A stretch of DNA of 64,000 bases from Salinispira pacifica (GTDB lineage Bacteria > Spirochaetota > Spirochaetia > DSM-27196 > Salinispiraceae): contig NC_023035.1 of assembly GCF_000507245.1 (NCBI RefSeq), positions 2,895,570 through 2,959,569 of the forward strand, in the 5' to 3' direction. Below, one piece after another: positions 1-9,394 of this stretch. A model generated the notes under the pieces. That model worked only from the letters and a program-made list of their open reading frames with translations, ran no database searches and was not told the DNA's origin. Position numbers and translations under genes: made by a program. Every line of letters starts with the position of its first letter. Positions within the stretch are counted from its first letter, which is position 1.

Positions 1-343
1 GAAGAATCCCGTAGAGGGCCGATAAGATGAACAGGCGGGAGCTACCCGCGGGCCGTTGATTGTTGAACGCCGAGAACGCGGGCCCCCGATACAGTTGGGC
101 CGCAGGCATGCAGGGAGCATTGCCGCCGCCCCAGGACTGCCAGGTTGAATAGATGGCTTCTGCCTTTTGCATTCCCAATTTTGAACCATAGGTAAAATAC
201 TCGGGAGTTTTCCCTTTCATAATGGCGGCAATCTCCCGGGCTTCAGCCATAAATCCGGGAGCAGAACCTTGATCGCCGGTAAGCGGGGGCCCCGGTACAT
301 TCTGCGTCTTGGACGGTGAAAGGCATACTGCGGCAGCGATCAT
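1..343 (-). CDS. yaaA: YaaA/UPF0246 family peroxide-stress protein, 3' end outside window
   Basis: Partial gene; 114 codons are visible and the rest lies beyond base 1. The start ATG at 343 follows AAGGAG with good spacing. The N-terminus reads AAVCLSPSKTQN, and further on come YRGPAFSAF and LFILSALYGIL, which match the LSPAKT opening and the LSGLYGxL block of the YaaA family. Members of this DUF328 family lower free iron and protect DNA and proteins during hydrogen peroxide stress in E. coli; the molecular activity is DNA binding of uncertain role. The gene diverges from the response regulator starting at 428. Identification rests on these motifs only, because the C-terminal half is missing. 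Confidence 0.8.
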   Translation of the reverse strand, partial: MIAAAVCLSPSKTQNVPGPPLTGDQGSAPGFMAEAREIAAIMKGKTPEYFTYGSKLGMQKAEAIYSTWQSWGGGNAPCMPAAQLYRGPAFSAFNNQRPAGSSRLFILSALYGIL

Positions 344-427
344 GAATTCTCCTTTGCGGACCTGATTTTTTTCCCCTGTGTATATTTCAACTGGAAAAAT
401 CCAACCGGGATAGTTACCATGTAATAT

Positions 428-970
428 ATGAATACAATCCGCTTCAGTGAAGAAGCTGAAGAGCAGCAGGAAAGGTACAACAGCAGGGCAGAGAGTGACA
501 ATCCCTGGACGATTATCGTGGCGGATGATGAAGGTGATGTACACATGATCACCAAACTGGTTCTGGAGAACTTCCGTTTCGACAATCGGCCGGTTGAAAT
601 TCTCAGCAGCTACTCCGGTGAAGACGCCCTGAAAACACTGGAAAAACATCCCAACACTGCGGTGGTGCTCCTTGATGTGGTAATGGAGAGCTATACCGCC
701 GGTCTTGATGTGGTGAATCAGATTCGAAATCATTTTCATAATCAGGAAATACGAATCCTCCTGAGAAGCGGACAGGCAGGCTATGCGAATGTCTCCCAGA
801 TTATCCAGGAATTTGAAATCAACGACTTCATCCGGAAAGAAAACCTGCGGTACCAGGATCTGAAGGATGCGGTGACCCTGGCGCTCCGGGCATTTCGCGA
901 TATAAAGCAGGCTCAATATAAGACAGAGGGAGAAAACCGGCACAATGATGAACAGGGCTGCGGTGACTGA
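428..970 (+). CDS. single-domain response regulator (REC)
   Basis: A 180-residue protein holding one receiver domain at about residues 25-150. VADDEGDV gives the acidic pocket, LLDVVME carries the phospho-acceptor Asp near residue 79, and RSGQAG takes the place of the Thr/Ser loop. The sequence around the pocket resembles the REC domains that sit in front of DUF3369 in larger regulators, but here no output domain follows. The last 26 bases overlap the next gene, a sensor histidine kinase, so the two are probably translated together and form one phosphorelay. With no DNA-binding domain it may act by protein contact. No strong ribosome-binding site precedes ATG 428; TACCAT lies 7 nt upstream, so this may be another short-leader gene. 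Confidence 0.85.
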   Translation: MNTIRFSEEAEEQQERYNSRAESDNPWTIIVADDEGDVHMITKLVLENFRFDNRPVEILSSYSGEDALKTLEKHPNTAVVLLDVVMESYTAGLDVVNQIRNHFHNQEIRILLRSGQAGYANVSQIIQEFEINDFIRKENLRYQDLKDAVTLALRAFRDIKQAQYKTEGENRHNDEQGCGD

Positions 971-2741
971 CATGAAAGTCCGGCTTGGCGGCTGTCGCTT
1001 CATTTCCGGCGGCATGGGCCCCTTGGGTTTACTCCCGGTTCTGCTGGGCATCTATTTTTTTATCAGCCCGGTTGAGCCTTTGCGCTCGCAGACTCTTCAG
1101 GCAGCATTCATTCCCGATTTATATCCCCTATCGTATCTTGATCAGGACGGTACACGGACAGGATTTTATATAGACCTCTTACAGGCCCTGGCAGAGGAGC
1201 TTGACTACGAGATTCAGTATCGGGATGGAAGCTGGGGGGAAAGCTTCCAAAGAACGGTGGATGGCGACCTGGATCTTCTTATCAGTGTGACCTATACCCC
1301 TGAAAGGGATGAATTTCTGGACTACGTTCCCCTGCGGGTTTTGACTGGATGGACCCAGGTAATTCTCCCGCAAAATTCTGATGTTGAGAACGTAATCGAT
1401 TTACAGGGTCTTTCTGTGGGGGTTATGCGGGGTGATAACAACGGCGAAGCTTTTGTGGATTTCGTGGGGAGCTTTGAAATTTCTCAACCCCGTCTCATCA
1501 TTTATGACAGCTTCTCAGAAATTCTCACAGCTCTTTCAGCCGGCGATCTGGATGCAGGAGTTGTTCAGAGCTTCACCCCGGTGGAAAATTATCCGCGGCT
1601 AAAACGCAGCGCCATCATGTTCAATCCCTTTCACACCAGTTACGCAACTGCTTCGGGGAATATTCCCCAGGTAATTGAAGATATGGAAACGATTATAGGC
1701 AGATGGAAAGAACAGGAAAGTTCACCATATTACCGGATTTTCAACAGGTACTTCGGCGGAGCTGAACGGGTTGTCATCCCACCCTGGCTTACGGCAATTA
1801 TGATAATATTGATTCTGACTGCCGTATTTTCCTGGCTGATTGTCCGTTACCTCACCCTGGCCCTTCGACGGAGCAATCAGAGTCTGGAAGAACTGAATGC
1901 AACTCTTGAGGAAAAAGTTGAGCAGCGCAGCAGGCTTCTGGAAGATTCACGTAAAGAACTTCTGGAAAAGGAAAAAATGGCTGCGCTTGGAAACATGGTG
2001 GCCGGGATCGCCCATGAAGTCAACACACCCGTGGGAGTGGCCGTTACCGCATCCAGTTATCTCCAGGAAATGGTTGGGAAAATCCACCGGGACTATCAGA
2101 ATGACGCACTCAGTCAAAGGGCATTCCGGGATTTCATCAGTCAGGCAGAAAGTTCCAGCGTCATGATACAGAGCAATCTTCTCCGGGCAGGGGAACTGAT
2201 ACAATCGTTCAAGGAGATATCAGTGGATCATTCCGTTGATGAGCCCCGAACAATCAACCTGCGGGAATACTGCGATTCAGTTTTACTCAGTTTATCACCC
2301 CGCCTGAAAGACTGTCCTGTGGAGTACCGGCTTCAGGCCGAGGATGCCGAATTACACATACGACCGGGAAGCATCGCACAAATCCTCACAAACCTATTCG
2401 AAAACGCCCTGATACACGGTTTTCCCGAAACCGAAATGCCCTCCTCACCTCTCATCAGTATAACTACCGGCATAGAACAGACAAACGGCATCCCCCACTC
2501 CACCCCGCCCCTGCGTACTTTGAAGATTGTGGTGGAAGATAACGGAAAAGGCATAGATCCCCACATACTTCCCAGGATCTATGAACCGTTTATCAGCAGC
2601 AAGCGCTTTGAAGGTTCCTCCGGGCTGGGCCTGAGCATTGTTCATAATCTTGTTGTGCAGCAGCTGAACGGTACCATCAGAGCCGAACCCCGCCCCGGCC
2701 GGGGAACCTGCTTTACAATTCACATCCCCCTCCCGGATTAA
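945..2741 (+). CDS. sensor histidine kinase with extracytoplasmic solute-binding-protein (SBP_bac_3) sensor
   Basis: A 598-residue membrane kinase. An N-terminal hydrophobic segment (about 20-45) is followed by a type-3 periplasmic-binding-protein domain (about 48-270, opening AAFIPDLYPLSYLDQDGTRTG), one transmembrane helix (about 280-302) and a coiled coil. The dimerisation region has MVAGIAHEVNTP with the phospho-acceptor His near residue 356, and an HATPase_c domain has N box ENALIHG, G1 DNGKGID and G2 GLGLSI. It should bind an amino-acid-like or other small solute outside the membrane and signal inward. The start overlaps the preceding receiver gene by 26 bp, and that protein is its likely partner. 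Start choice is uncertain: in-frame ATGs lie at 945, 948 and 972. Confidence 0.88.
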   Translation: MMNRAAVTDMKVRLGGCRFISGGMGPLGLLPVLLGIYFFISPVEPLRSQTLQAAFIPDLYPLSYLDQDGTRTGFYIDLLQALAEELDYEIQYRDGSWGESFQRTVDGDLDLLISVTYTPERDEFLDYVPLRVLTGWTQVILPQNSDVENVIDLQGLSVGVMRGDNNGEAFVDFVGSFEISQPRLIIYDSFSEILTALSAGDLDAGVVQSFTPVENYPRLKRSAIMFNPFHTSYATASGNIPQVIEDMETIIGRWKEQESSPYYRIFNRYFGGAERVVIPPWLTAIMIILILTAVFSWLIVRYLTLALRRSNQSLEELNATLEEKVEQRSRLLEDSRKELLEKEKMAALGNMVAGIAHEVNTPVGVAVTASSYLQEMVGKIHRDYQNDALSQRAFRDFISQAESSSVMIQSNLLRAGELIQSFKEISVDHSVDEPRTINLREYCDSVLLSLSPRLKDCPVEYRLQAEDAELHIRPGSIAQILTNLFENALIHGFPETEMPSSPLISITTGIEQTNGIPHSTPPLRTLKIVVEDNGKGIDPHILPRIYEPFISSKRFEGSSGLGLSIVHNLVVQQLNGTIRAEPRPGRGTCFTIHIPLPD

Positions 2742-2773
2742 CCTGAATCCATCCCCTAGTGACAGACCCTCTA

Positions 2774-2801
2774 TTGTTAAGTATATTACTTATATTATAT
2801 A
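2774..2801 (+). promoter_or_regulatory. putative promoter of the DUF302 gene
   Basis: TTGTTA (2774-2779) and TATATA (2796-2801) are separated by 16 bp in a very AT-rich stretch just upstream of the gene at 2826. This is a sigma70-like match by eye only; the AT-rich context makes other registers possible. Confidence 0.4.
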
Positions 2802-2825
2802 TGATTTTTTTAATAAGGAGAGGGT

Positions 2826-3215
2826 ATGAGCTATTACATGAATACTGAAGTGAAAGGCACATTTGAAGATGTTATCGGCCGGACCGGCGAGGCCCTGGCG
2901 GCAGAAGGATTCGGGGTACTCACGGAAATTGACGTAACCGCCACCATGAAAAAGAAGCTGGACGTGGATTTTCGGAATTACCGTATTCTTGGAGCCTGCA
3001 ACCCTCCATTCGCCCATAAGGCTCTTCAGGCGGAAGATAAAATCGGCACCATGCTGCCCTGCAACGTTATTGTTCAGGAAACCTCTCCGGGAACCGTGGA
3101 AGTTGCCGCAGTGGATCCCATCAAGTCAATGGCGGCGGTTGAAAATTCCAGCCTCGAACCCATTGCCCGGGAAATCCGCGAAAAACTGGAACGGGTGATC
3201 GACGCCCTCCGCTGA
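2826..3215 (+). CDS. DUF302 domain protein
   Basis: A 129-residue soluble protein. It shows the DUF302 pattern throughout: an opening strand with a helix rich in small residues (EDVIGRTGEALAAEGFGVLTEID), a central FRNYRILGACNPPFAHKAL block, and a closing region with LPCNVIVQE and VDPIKSM. DUF302 proteins are small alpha/beta proteins of unknown biochemistry, sometimes next to redox or metal genes. A clear AAGGAG site lies 7 nt before ATG 2826. It stands alone, with its own AT-rich promoter region, after the kinase gene. Function is not assigned beyond the family. Confidence 0.85.
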   Translation: MSYYMNTEVKGTFEDVIGRTGEALAAEGFGVLTEIDVTATMKKKLDVDFRNYRILGACNPPFAHKALQAEDKIGTMLPCNVIVQETSPGTVEVAAVDPIKSMAAVENSSLEPIAREIREKLERVIDALR

Positions 3216-3395
3216 GAACAGTGGGATTTTCTGGCGCCTCCCGGGGCGCCCTCAGGGGCTCCCTCCTGAATCAACTTTCAAATTTTCCAGGCAAAAACTG
3301 TGGACGTCAATTATACTGACAATATATACGGCAGTGTAAATTTTACGTAAACGCCATCCGGGTTTACAGCACAGCCCGCTGCCGGGGAGCATGGA

Positions 3396-5756
3396 ATGAC
3401 AGTAACCGTGAAACTTCGGATTATTGTGGGAGTAGTTGTACTCCCTGTTTTGCTGTTGGGAGCCTTCGGCTTTGCGCTGTACACCAGTACATTCAATCAG
3501 GTATACGATGAAGAGAAACAGGGACTGTTGGCCCTGGCGGATCTGGTGGCAGAGGAATTGTATATTCCCATTGCACAAAAATACCAGATTCTGCAAAGCC
3601 TCCGCACAGACCGCCAGTTCAAGGAAGCAATAGAGCTTCTCCCGCTGAATACGGTGGATTATGAAGCGATGCGCAATGCGGTGCCCGACTATGAAGATCT
3701 GCGAAACAGACTCATCGATATCACCACCGGAACGCCCATTGATCTGCTCTATGTTGCCAGTGAAGACGCACAGATTCTCTTCTCCGACCGGGAACCTGAG
3801 TTGCCCGCATCCTATGTTCCCCGGGAAAGACCCTGGTATACGGGAGCCGTTGAACGTTACCGGGAATTCCAACGCTCCGGAGCCTCCGCCGAGGATATTA
3901 TCGGAGGAGGCAATACGGTCACCGGCTCAAGGGAGTCTTTGTTCTTCTTCACTCCTCCATACCCCACCGCAGAAGAAGGAGCAGAGCAAAGTTATGCGGT
4001 TACCGCTTCAGCCGTCATCCTTCAGGGGAACCAGGTGAGGGGAGTGGCCGCACTGGATTATGACATTGCCGAGCTGTCCCAGGTCGCTGCTAATCTGGCC
4101 CGGGAACATGAAATTCTCATCGCACTGTACGATCCCCAGAGCATGAGCCAGATTTTCAGCCTACAGAGCGGATTTCTGGACCCCAGCGATGATGCAAATG
4201 CCCTGAGAAACGTGGCGCTGAATCTGGGCTATGACCCTGAAAAAGTGGATACTCTGGTTCAGGAAATCCAGAATATCGGTGAGGTGTACTTTGAGGGCAA
4301 CAGCGCTCAGCTGGGCCTTTCCATGCTGCAGACCACCGAGATGAGGGGAGCCCCCATCGGCATAATGGTGGGACAGAGTCTGGATGAAGTCGTCGCCGGC
4401 GTACGAAGCAGAGTATTCCCGCCCATCTTCATTGGAATTCTCATTGCAATAATCGTCCAGATGGCCGGGGTGTTCTACATCGGCAGATCGGTGTTCCGGC
4501 CGCTGAATCAGCTCACCCTGGCCATTCAGGAGCTGTCACAGGGAAGCGGCGATTTAACCAGCAGCATTGACGTGTACAGGAGAGATGAGTTCGGTACAAT
4601 CTCATCAGGATTCAATGAATTTGTATTGAAGCTCCACGATATTGTGGTGAATATCAAAACTGCAGCTGAAGTTGTAACCCGGGAAAAAGAGGATCTTCTC
4701 TCCAACACCGAAGAATCCGCCAGTGCTGCAACCCAGATTACCGCCAACGTGGATTCTGTAAAATCCCAGATTGCCAATCTGGATGAGCAAATTCAATCGG
4801 TCTCCTCCGCCATGGAGGAAATTCAGGCCACTGCGGTATCGCTGAATTCCAACACCGATACCCAAAAATTGGCGGTGGATCAGGCGACCGCCTCCATAGA
4901 ACAGATGGTTGCCTCCCTGAGATCTGTTGCCGGAATCGTCCAGGCAAAACAGAATGCCGCAACAGAACTTCAGTCAGTTATTGAAGATGCGGGATCCAAG
5001 GTGAACGACGCCGCAGAAGCGTACAACGAGGTGGTTCAGCTTGCTGACAGAATTTCTGAGATGTCCGAGGTGATCCAGAACATCGCAAGCCAGACCAATC
5101 TTCTGTCCATGAATGCCGCGATAGAAGCAGCCCATGCAGGCGAATCGGGCCGGGGATTTGCAGTGGTCGCCGAAGAGATTCGGAAGCTTGCCGAGGTCGC
5201 CCAGACGAACTCCACCCAGATCACCGATGTTGTAAACGAAATCACCCGCAAAGTGGATGTCGCCGCTTCGGTGGCAACCAATTCAAGCAAAGCCTTCCAG
5301 CAGGTGAGGGATGAAACCCAATCCACAATTCAGGCTCTGAATGAAATCAACAGTTCAACCCAGGAGCTTTCCGAAGGCGGCGAGCAGATTATTCAGGCCA
5401 ATTCCGCCCTGAACGAAGTATCCACATCGGTGCAGCAATCCGCCAAAGAGATGGAAAGCACGGTGGCCATGGTTACAAAATCCACCAATGAGATAGCGGA
5501 TATCAGCCGTTCAGTTAACTCTGCAATGTCAGAAATTGCCACCGGCGTGAATGAGGTGTCCCTCAGCTCCGACCACATCCGGGAAATCAGTTACCGCCTC
5601 TCTGACTCCTCCAAGGCCCTGAACGCGGAGACAGAGAAATTTATTACCAAGCAATCGGCGAATGTTCCGGAACCAGATGCCGGGGCAGATCCCGAGGTTG
5701 AAGCCGTTCCGGCAGCGGATGTTGAACCGGAACATGACGGCGGCCAGGCATCCTGA
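3396..5756 (+). CDS. methyl-accepting chemotaxis protein with Cache-type sensor
   Basis: A 786-residue chemoreceptor. TM1 is at about 7-29, and a large extracytoplasmic region (about 35-340) has the RPWYTGAV and LDYDIAEL features of dCache_1 sensors. TM2 is at about 342-364, HAMP at about 365-420, and a long cytoplasmic coiled coil contains the signalling tip [16 protein letters not shown] and [12 protein letters not shown] near 566-600. It should bind a small extracellular ligand and control CheA at receptor arrays. The C-terminus is an acidic, Pro/Ala-rich tail and shows no NWETF-type tether for CheR/CheB. GGGGAG precedes ATG 3396 by about 6 nt; the ATG at 3391 hits a stop after two codons. 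No che genes are nearby. Confidence 0.95.
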   Translation: MTVTVKLRIIVGVVVLPVLLLGAFGFALYTSTFNQVYDEEKQGLLALADLVAEELYIPIAQKYQILQSLRTDRQFKEAIELLPLNTVDYEAMRNAVPDYEDLRNRLIDITTGTPIDLLYVASEDAQILFSDREPELPASYVPRERPWYTGAVERYREFQRSGASAEDIIGGGNTVTGSRESLFFFTPPYPTAEEGAEQSYAVTASAVILQGNQVRGVAALDYDIAELSQVAANLAREHEILIALYDPQSMSQIFSLQSGFLDPSDDANALRNVALNLGYDPEKVDTLVQEIQNIGEVYFEGNSAQLGLSMLQTTEMRGAPIGIMVGQSLDEVVAGVRSRVFPPIFIGILIAIIVQMAGVFYIGRSVFRPLNQLTLAIQELSQGSGDLTSSIDVYRRDEFGTISSGFNEFVLKLHDIVVNIKTAAEVVTREKEDLLSNTEESASAATQITANVDSVKSQIANLDEQIQSVSSAMEEIQATAVSLNSNTDTQKLAVDQATASIEQMVASLRSVAGIVQAKQNAATELQSVIEDAGSKVNDAAEAYNEVVQLADRISEMSEVIQNIASQTNLLSMNAAIEAAHAGESGRGFAVVAEEIRKLAEVAQTNSTQITDVVNEITRKVDVAASVATNSSKAFQQVRDETQSTIQALNEINSSTQELSEGGEQIIQANSALNEVSTSVQQSAKEMESTVAMVTKSTNEIADISRSVNSAMSEIATGVNEVSLSSDHIREISYRLSDSSKALNAETEKFITKQSANVPEPDAGADPEVEAVPAADVEPEHDGGQAS

Positions 5757-5779
5757 GAGGGCAAAGTTTTCGAATCCCG

Positions 5780-5808
5780 TTGCCCCGGCAGGGATCCGTC
5801 ATTATGTT
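5780..5808 (+). promoter_or_regulatory. putative leaderless promoter of the ABC ATPase gene
   Basis: TTGCCC (5780-5785), a 17-bp spacer and TATGTT (5803-5808), followed after only 7 nt by ATG 5816. There is no Shine-Dalgarno sequence, so transcription should begin at or next to the start codon. Confidence 0.55.
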
Positions 5809-5815
5809 CTAATCC

Positions 5816-6712
5816 ATGAACTATATAATGGAAGTGGAATCTCTGGAGAAGAAATTCGGTAACGTACATGCGGTAAAGGGTATATCCTTCGGAATTCCCC
5901 AAGGAAGCTGTTTTGGTCTTCTCGGCCCCAACGGTGCAGGAAAAACAACAACCATTGAAATCATGGAAGGCATCCAGAAACCAGGCTCCGGGACCATTAC
6001 CTTCAAGGGAAATCCCACCGGCCAGAAATTCAGGGAAAAAGTGGGCATCCAGTTCCAGCACACCGCATTGCCGGAATTCATCACGGTAAAAGAAACACTT
6101 GAGCTTTTTTCCAGCTTCTACCCCGATCCCCGTCCCCGGGATGAGGTTATAAGGCTCTGTTCCCTGGAGGATATTATCGACAGGGACAACCGGAAATTAT
6201 CCGGCGGACAACGGCAGAGGATGCTTCTTGCCCTTGCCATTCTGCCCAAACCGGAAATTGTGTTTCTGGATGAACCCACAACCGGCCTGGACCCCCAATC
6301 ACGCCGGAATTTCTGGGAGCTGATTCAACGGATACGCAGCGAAAACACCACGGTTCTGCTGACAACTCATTATATGGATGAGGCGCAGGTGCTGTGTGAT
6401 CAGATTGCAATAATGGATCACGGCCGGATTCTGGAGCTTGACACACCGGAGGCTCTGCTGAACCGGCATTTCCAGGGCGCCATCATCCAAATTCCCTGGA
6501 AGGAAGGGTTCACTCTCCAGGACGGCAAAGCGGTGGCGGAAAAACTGGGTGCGGAGCTGGATCCCCAGGGAATGAAAATTATCACCTCCCAGATGGACCG
6601 GACAATCAAGAGTCTCCTGGAAGCGAATGTGAACATTGACGGTCTCAGCGTTCACAAACCGAATCTTGAAGACCTGTTTATTAAACTCACGGGGTCATCG
6701 CTGAGAGCCTGA
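5816..6712 (+). CDS. ABC-2 exporter ATP-binding subunit
   Basis: A 298-residue ABC ATPase. Walker A is GPNGAGKTTT (about 37-46), the Q loop is in VGIQFQH, the signature is LSGGQRQRM (about 127-135), Walker B is VFLDEPTTGLDP and the switch His is in TTHYMDEA. The C-terminal 80 residues resemble the DUF4162-type extension of CcmA/DrrA-like exporter ATPases. It is followed 41 bp later by an ABC-2 permease, so the pair should form an efflux or multidrug/lipid-type exporter; the substrate cannot be inferred. No ribosome-binding site precedes ATG 5816, and a promoter ends 7 nt upstream. An in-frame ATG at 5828 is an alternative start. Confidence 0.93.
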   Translation: MNYIMEVESLEKKFGNVHAVKGISFGIPQGSCFGLLGPNGAGKTTTIEIMEGIQKPGSGTITFKGNPTGQKFREKVGIQFQHTALPEFITVKETLELFSSFYPDPRPRDEVIRLCSLEDIIDRDNRKLSGGQRQRMLLALAILPKPEIVFLDEPTTGLDPQSRRNFWELIQRIRSENTTVLLTTHYMDEAQVLCDQIAIMDHGRILELDTPEALLNRHFQGAIIQIPWKEGFTLQDGKAVAEKLGAELDPQGMKIITSQMDRTIKSLLEANVNIDGLSVHKPNLEDLFIKLTGSSLRA

Positions 6713-6753
6713 TGCAGGTGGTCGGGTAATGTAATTATTTAATAGGAGTATAC

Positions 6754-7788
6754 ATGAGGTCCAATATCCCTCTACGATCATTTAGAGCAATGGTAAAAGC
6801 CAGAACCATGGAATTCGTCCGTGACAGGGGAACATTTTTCTGGAATTTGCTCTTTCCTTTTTTACTGGTTTTCGGATTTTCCTTCGCATTCTCCGGTAAC
6901 CCCGAGGGAATATTCACCGTCGGAACTCTGGGACAGCCGCCGGAAAATTACACGTTTCTGGAAACAGAAGGTATTGACCGGATAGATTACGATGAGCGGG
7001 ACGAACGTCTGGATTCGGCAGTTGAACGGCTGCGCCGGCATCAAATAGATATGCTCCTGGACTTCGATAATCAGACCTATTATGTGAACCGGGAAGCACA
7101 GGGCAGCCAGCTTCTGCTGGAGCTGTTCTCCGGATTTCAGAGCAGTTCTCCCCACCCGCCTCTGAATTCCGCCACCGTTTCCGGTGAACCCATCCGCTAC
7201 GTGGACTGGCTGGTTCCCGGAGTGATCGGGATGAACATGATGTTCAGCTGTCTCTTCGGCGTGGGCTTCGTGCTGGTGCGGTACCGGAAAAACGGGGTGT
7301 TGAAACGGATGAAGGCAACTCCGGTTTCGGCCCTGAATTTCGTCTCCGCTCAGGCTGCTTCACGACTGATGATCGTAATCATCACATCTATTGCAGTTTT
7401 CGCCGGAACCAATATCTTTCTCAATTTCATGATGAACGGAAGCTACTTCAACCTTCTGCTTATCACCACCCTGGCCATTCTCTGTATGATTGCTTTAGGG
7501 CTTGTATTTGCATCCCGGATTAAAAGCGAAGAGCTGGCAGGAGGCTTGCTGAACCTGGTAACCTTCCCCATGCTGATTCTTTCCGGGGTGTTTTTCAGTC
7601 TGGAAAATGCTCCGGCATTTGTGGGAACCGTGGCCAAAGTTTTTCCTCTGACCCATTTCATAGACGGAGCCCGGGCCATCATGCTGGACGGAGCCGGCCT
7701 GCTGGAAATACTTCCGAATATACTGTATCTGGGAGGGCTGACCCTGGTTTTTCTCGTCCTGGCCTCATTCCTTTTCAAGTGGGAGTAA
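6754..7788 (+). CDS. ABC-2 type exporter permease
   Basis: A 344-residue membrane protein. One N-terminal transmembrane segment (about 28-48, WNLLFPFLLVFGFSFAF) is followed by an extracytoplasmic domain (about 50-150). Five or so further helices carry the ABC-2 signature region VRYRKNGVLKRMKATPVSALNFVSAQ and a LILSGVFFSLENAP loop near the end. AGGAG lies 8 nt before ATG 6754. It is the partner of the upstream ATPase gene. The 3' end runs 24 bp into the convergent diguanylate cyclase gene. Confidence 0.92.
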   Translation: MRSNIPLRSFRAMVKARTMEFVRDRGTFFWNLLFPFLLVFGFSFAFSGNPEGIFTVGTLGQPPENYTFLETEGIDRIDYDERDERLDSAVERLRRHQIDMLLDFDNQTYYVNREAQGSQLLLELFSGFQSSSPHPPLNSATVSGEPIRYVDWLVPGVIGMNMMFSCLFGVGFVLVRYRKNGVLKRMKATPVSALNFVSAQAASRLMIVIITSIAVFAGTNIFLNFMMNGSYFNLLLITTLAILCMIALGLVFASRIKSEELAGGLLNLVTFPMLILSGVFFSLENAPAFVGTVAKVFPLTHFIDGARAIMLDGAGLLEILPNILYLGGLTLVFLVLASFLFKWE

Positions 7789-9183
7789 TGTAAACCGGCA
7801 TACCCGGTTCTTTCCCATGGCTTTGGAAGCAAGCAGGGCCTGGTCTGCCCTGAAGATCAGGCTGCTGCTGTCAGTTCCATCGCTGTGTTCAAGCTCCGCA
7901 CAACCCAGAGAGACTGTGACCCCTGCTTCCGGGTTCTTCTCCACCGCTTTGCGCATCCGTTCCCCCACGTCCGCGGCCTCCGACTCACTGCTGTGGGGCA
8001 GTATGGCCAGAAACTCTTCTCCTCCGTATCTGCAGAGGCTATCACCCTGCCTGAGTACATCCCGCACCGAGAAAACCACCTGTTTCAGGACCTCATCACC
8101 GAACAGATGGCCATTCTGATCATTAACATTCTTAAAGTCGTCAATATCAAACATCACCACAGAAAGAGGATATCCGTGGCGCCTGGAGAGGGGAAGCTGT
8201 TCTGAAAGAAGCTCCTGCATCCACCTGCGGGTAAACGCATGGGTCAGGGAATCGGTAATGCTTCGTTGTTTCAATTCCTCATACTGCTGTGAATTATTCA
8301 GCGCAATTGAAACCTGGGTTGCATAGAGCTCCGCCAGCCGGCGGTCGTCGGAGGTGAACGGGCCTTCATCACAACGGTCAAATGTGATCATCCCCAGCAC
8401 CTCGTCTGCAAAAATCAGGGGTACACCCAGCCAGTGCCTGGTGTCCCTATTTGCAATTTCTCTGAACCGGGGATAGCTGTCGGCCAGTTTCTCATTGATC
8501 ACCACAGAACTCCGTGTCTGGATGACCCGGGTGTTCGGATTGTTGCCGGGTATGGGAAACCGGATTCCCCGGATAGAATCTTCGCCTCGCTGAAACCCCA
8601 TTCCTCCCAGTATTATCAACTCTTCCTCAACAAGAATCTGCACCGAAGCGCTGTTGAAGTCAAATACCTGTGCCGCCTGCTCCAGAATTGCCTCTATGGT
8701 CCTGTTTAAATCCAGACGGGAACTGATGATCTGCCCCACCGAATGAATGGTGCGCAGCTCCCGGGCCGACTTTTCGGCCTGCATCCGGGCATGAATTTCG
8801 TCGGTGAGGTCATAATCGAAGCCCACATATGAAGCCACGGCCCCTTGATCATCACGCTGAACGATCAGACTTGTGGAATGAATCCACCGCCATTCTCCGG
8901 ATTTGGTACGGATGCGAAACAATACAGATTTGAATGCGCTGTCATCAACATGAAGATGATCAAGCTGAAGCTGCACAACTTTCAGATCTTCGGGGTGGAC
9001 CAGATCAATAAAGCCGAAATCTTTCATATCTTCATCTGTATAGCCCCAGCTCTCCCACATCCGGTTGGGATACACGCGGCCGGCACGCTGATCATGGATA
9101 AACAATCCCACATCCCTCATTTTATCTATGAGGCAATGAATGTCGAAGCTGAAGTCATATTTGTCGGCGCAGTCCACGTTCAC
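7765..9183 (-). CDS. PAS-GAF-GGDEF diguanylate cyclase
   Basis: A 472-residue soluble protein with three domains. A PAS domain (about 15-130) ends in the PAC-like GEWRWIHSTSLIV, a GAF domain covers about 150-305, and a GGDEF domain covers about 310-465 with the active-site motif GGEEF near residue 384. The product-inhibition site RxxD (RQGD) sits exactly five residues before GGEEF, so the enzyme is expected to make cyclic di-GMP and to be feedback-inhibited. No EAL or HD-GYP domain is present. The start at 9183 is a GTG preceded by ACAGGA. The 3' end overlaps the convergent ABC permease gene by 24 bp. Confidence 0.93.
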   Translation of the reverse strand: MNVDCADKYDFSFDIHCLIDKMRDVGLFIHDQRAGRVYPNRMWESWGYTDEDMKDFGFIDLVHPEDLKVVQLQLDHLHVDDSAFKSVLFRIRTKSGEWRWIHSTSLIVQRDDQGAVASYVGFDYDLTDEIHARMQAEKSARELRTIHSVGQIISSRLDLNRTIEAILEQAAQVFDFNSASVQILVEEELIILGGMGFQRGEDSIRGIRFPIPGNNPNTRVIQTRSSVVINEKLADSYPRFREIANRDTRHWLGVPLIFADEVLGMITFDRCDEGPFTSDDRRLAELYATQVSIALNNSQQYEELKQRSITDSLTHAFTRRWMQELLSEQLPLSRRHGYPLSVVMFDIDDFKNVNDQNGHLFGDEVLKQVVFSVRDVLRQGDSLCRYGGEEFLAILPHSSESEAADVGERMRKAVEKNPEAGVTVSLGCAELEHSDGTDSSSLIFRADQALLASKAMGKNRVCRFTLLPLEKE

Positions 9184-9279
9184 GTCCTGTATTGCATTTT
9201 ATTGATATTTTAGTATATTGGGTAATTCATTCCCAGTCTACAGCAATCATGCTATTATTATCCCAGTCCCAATCGTTCT

Positions 9280-9351
9280 GCCAGCATAGCTCAGGGGTAG
9301 AGCAGCACTCTCGTAAAGTGCAGGTCGTCAGTTCGAATCTGACTGCTGGCT
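9280..9351 (+). tRNA. tRNA-Thr (CGT anticodon)
   Basis: A 72-nt cloverleaf. Acceptor GCCAGCA (9280-9286) pairs with TGCTGGC (9344-9350). The anticodon stem GCACT/AGTGC encloses the loop CTCGTAA, giving anticodon CGT at 9312-9314 for threonine ACG codons. The T arm is GTCAG-TTCGAAT-CTGAC. CCA is not encoded. TATTAT at 9253-9258, with a weak TTCCCA 17 bp upstream, could be its promoter. Confidence 0.95.
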
Positions 9352-9394
9352 GATTTAGGTTGATCTTTGATGGGCAAATAAGGAAATTACATAC

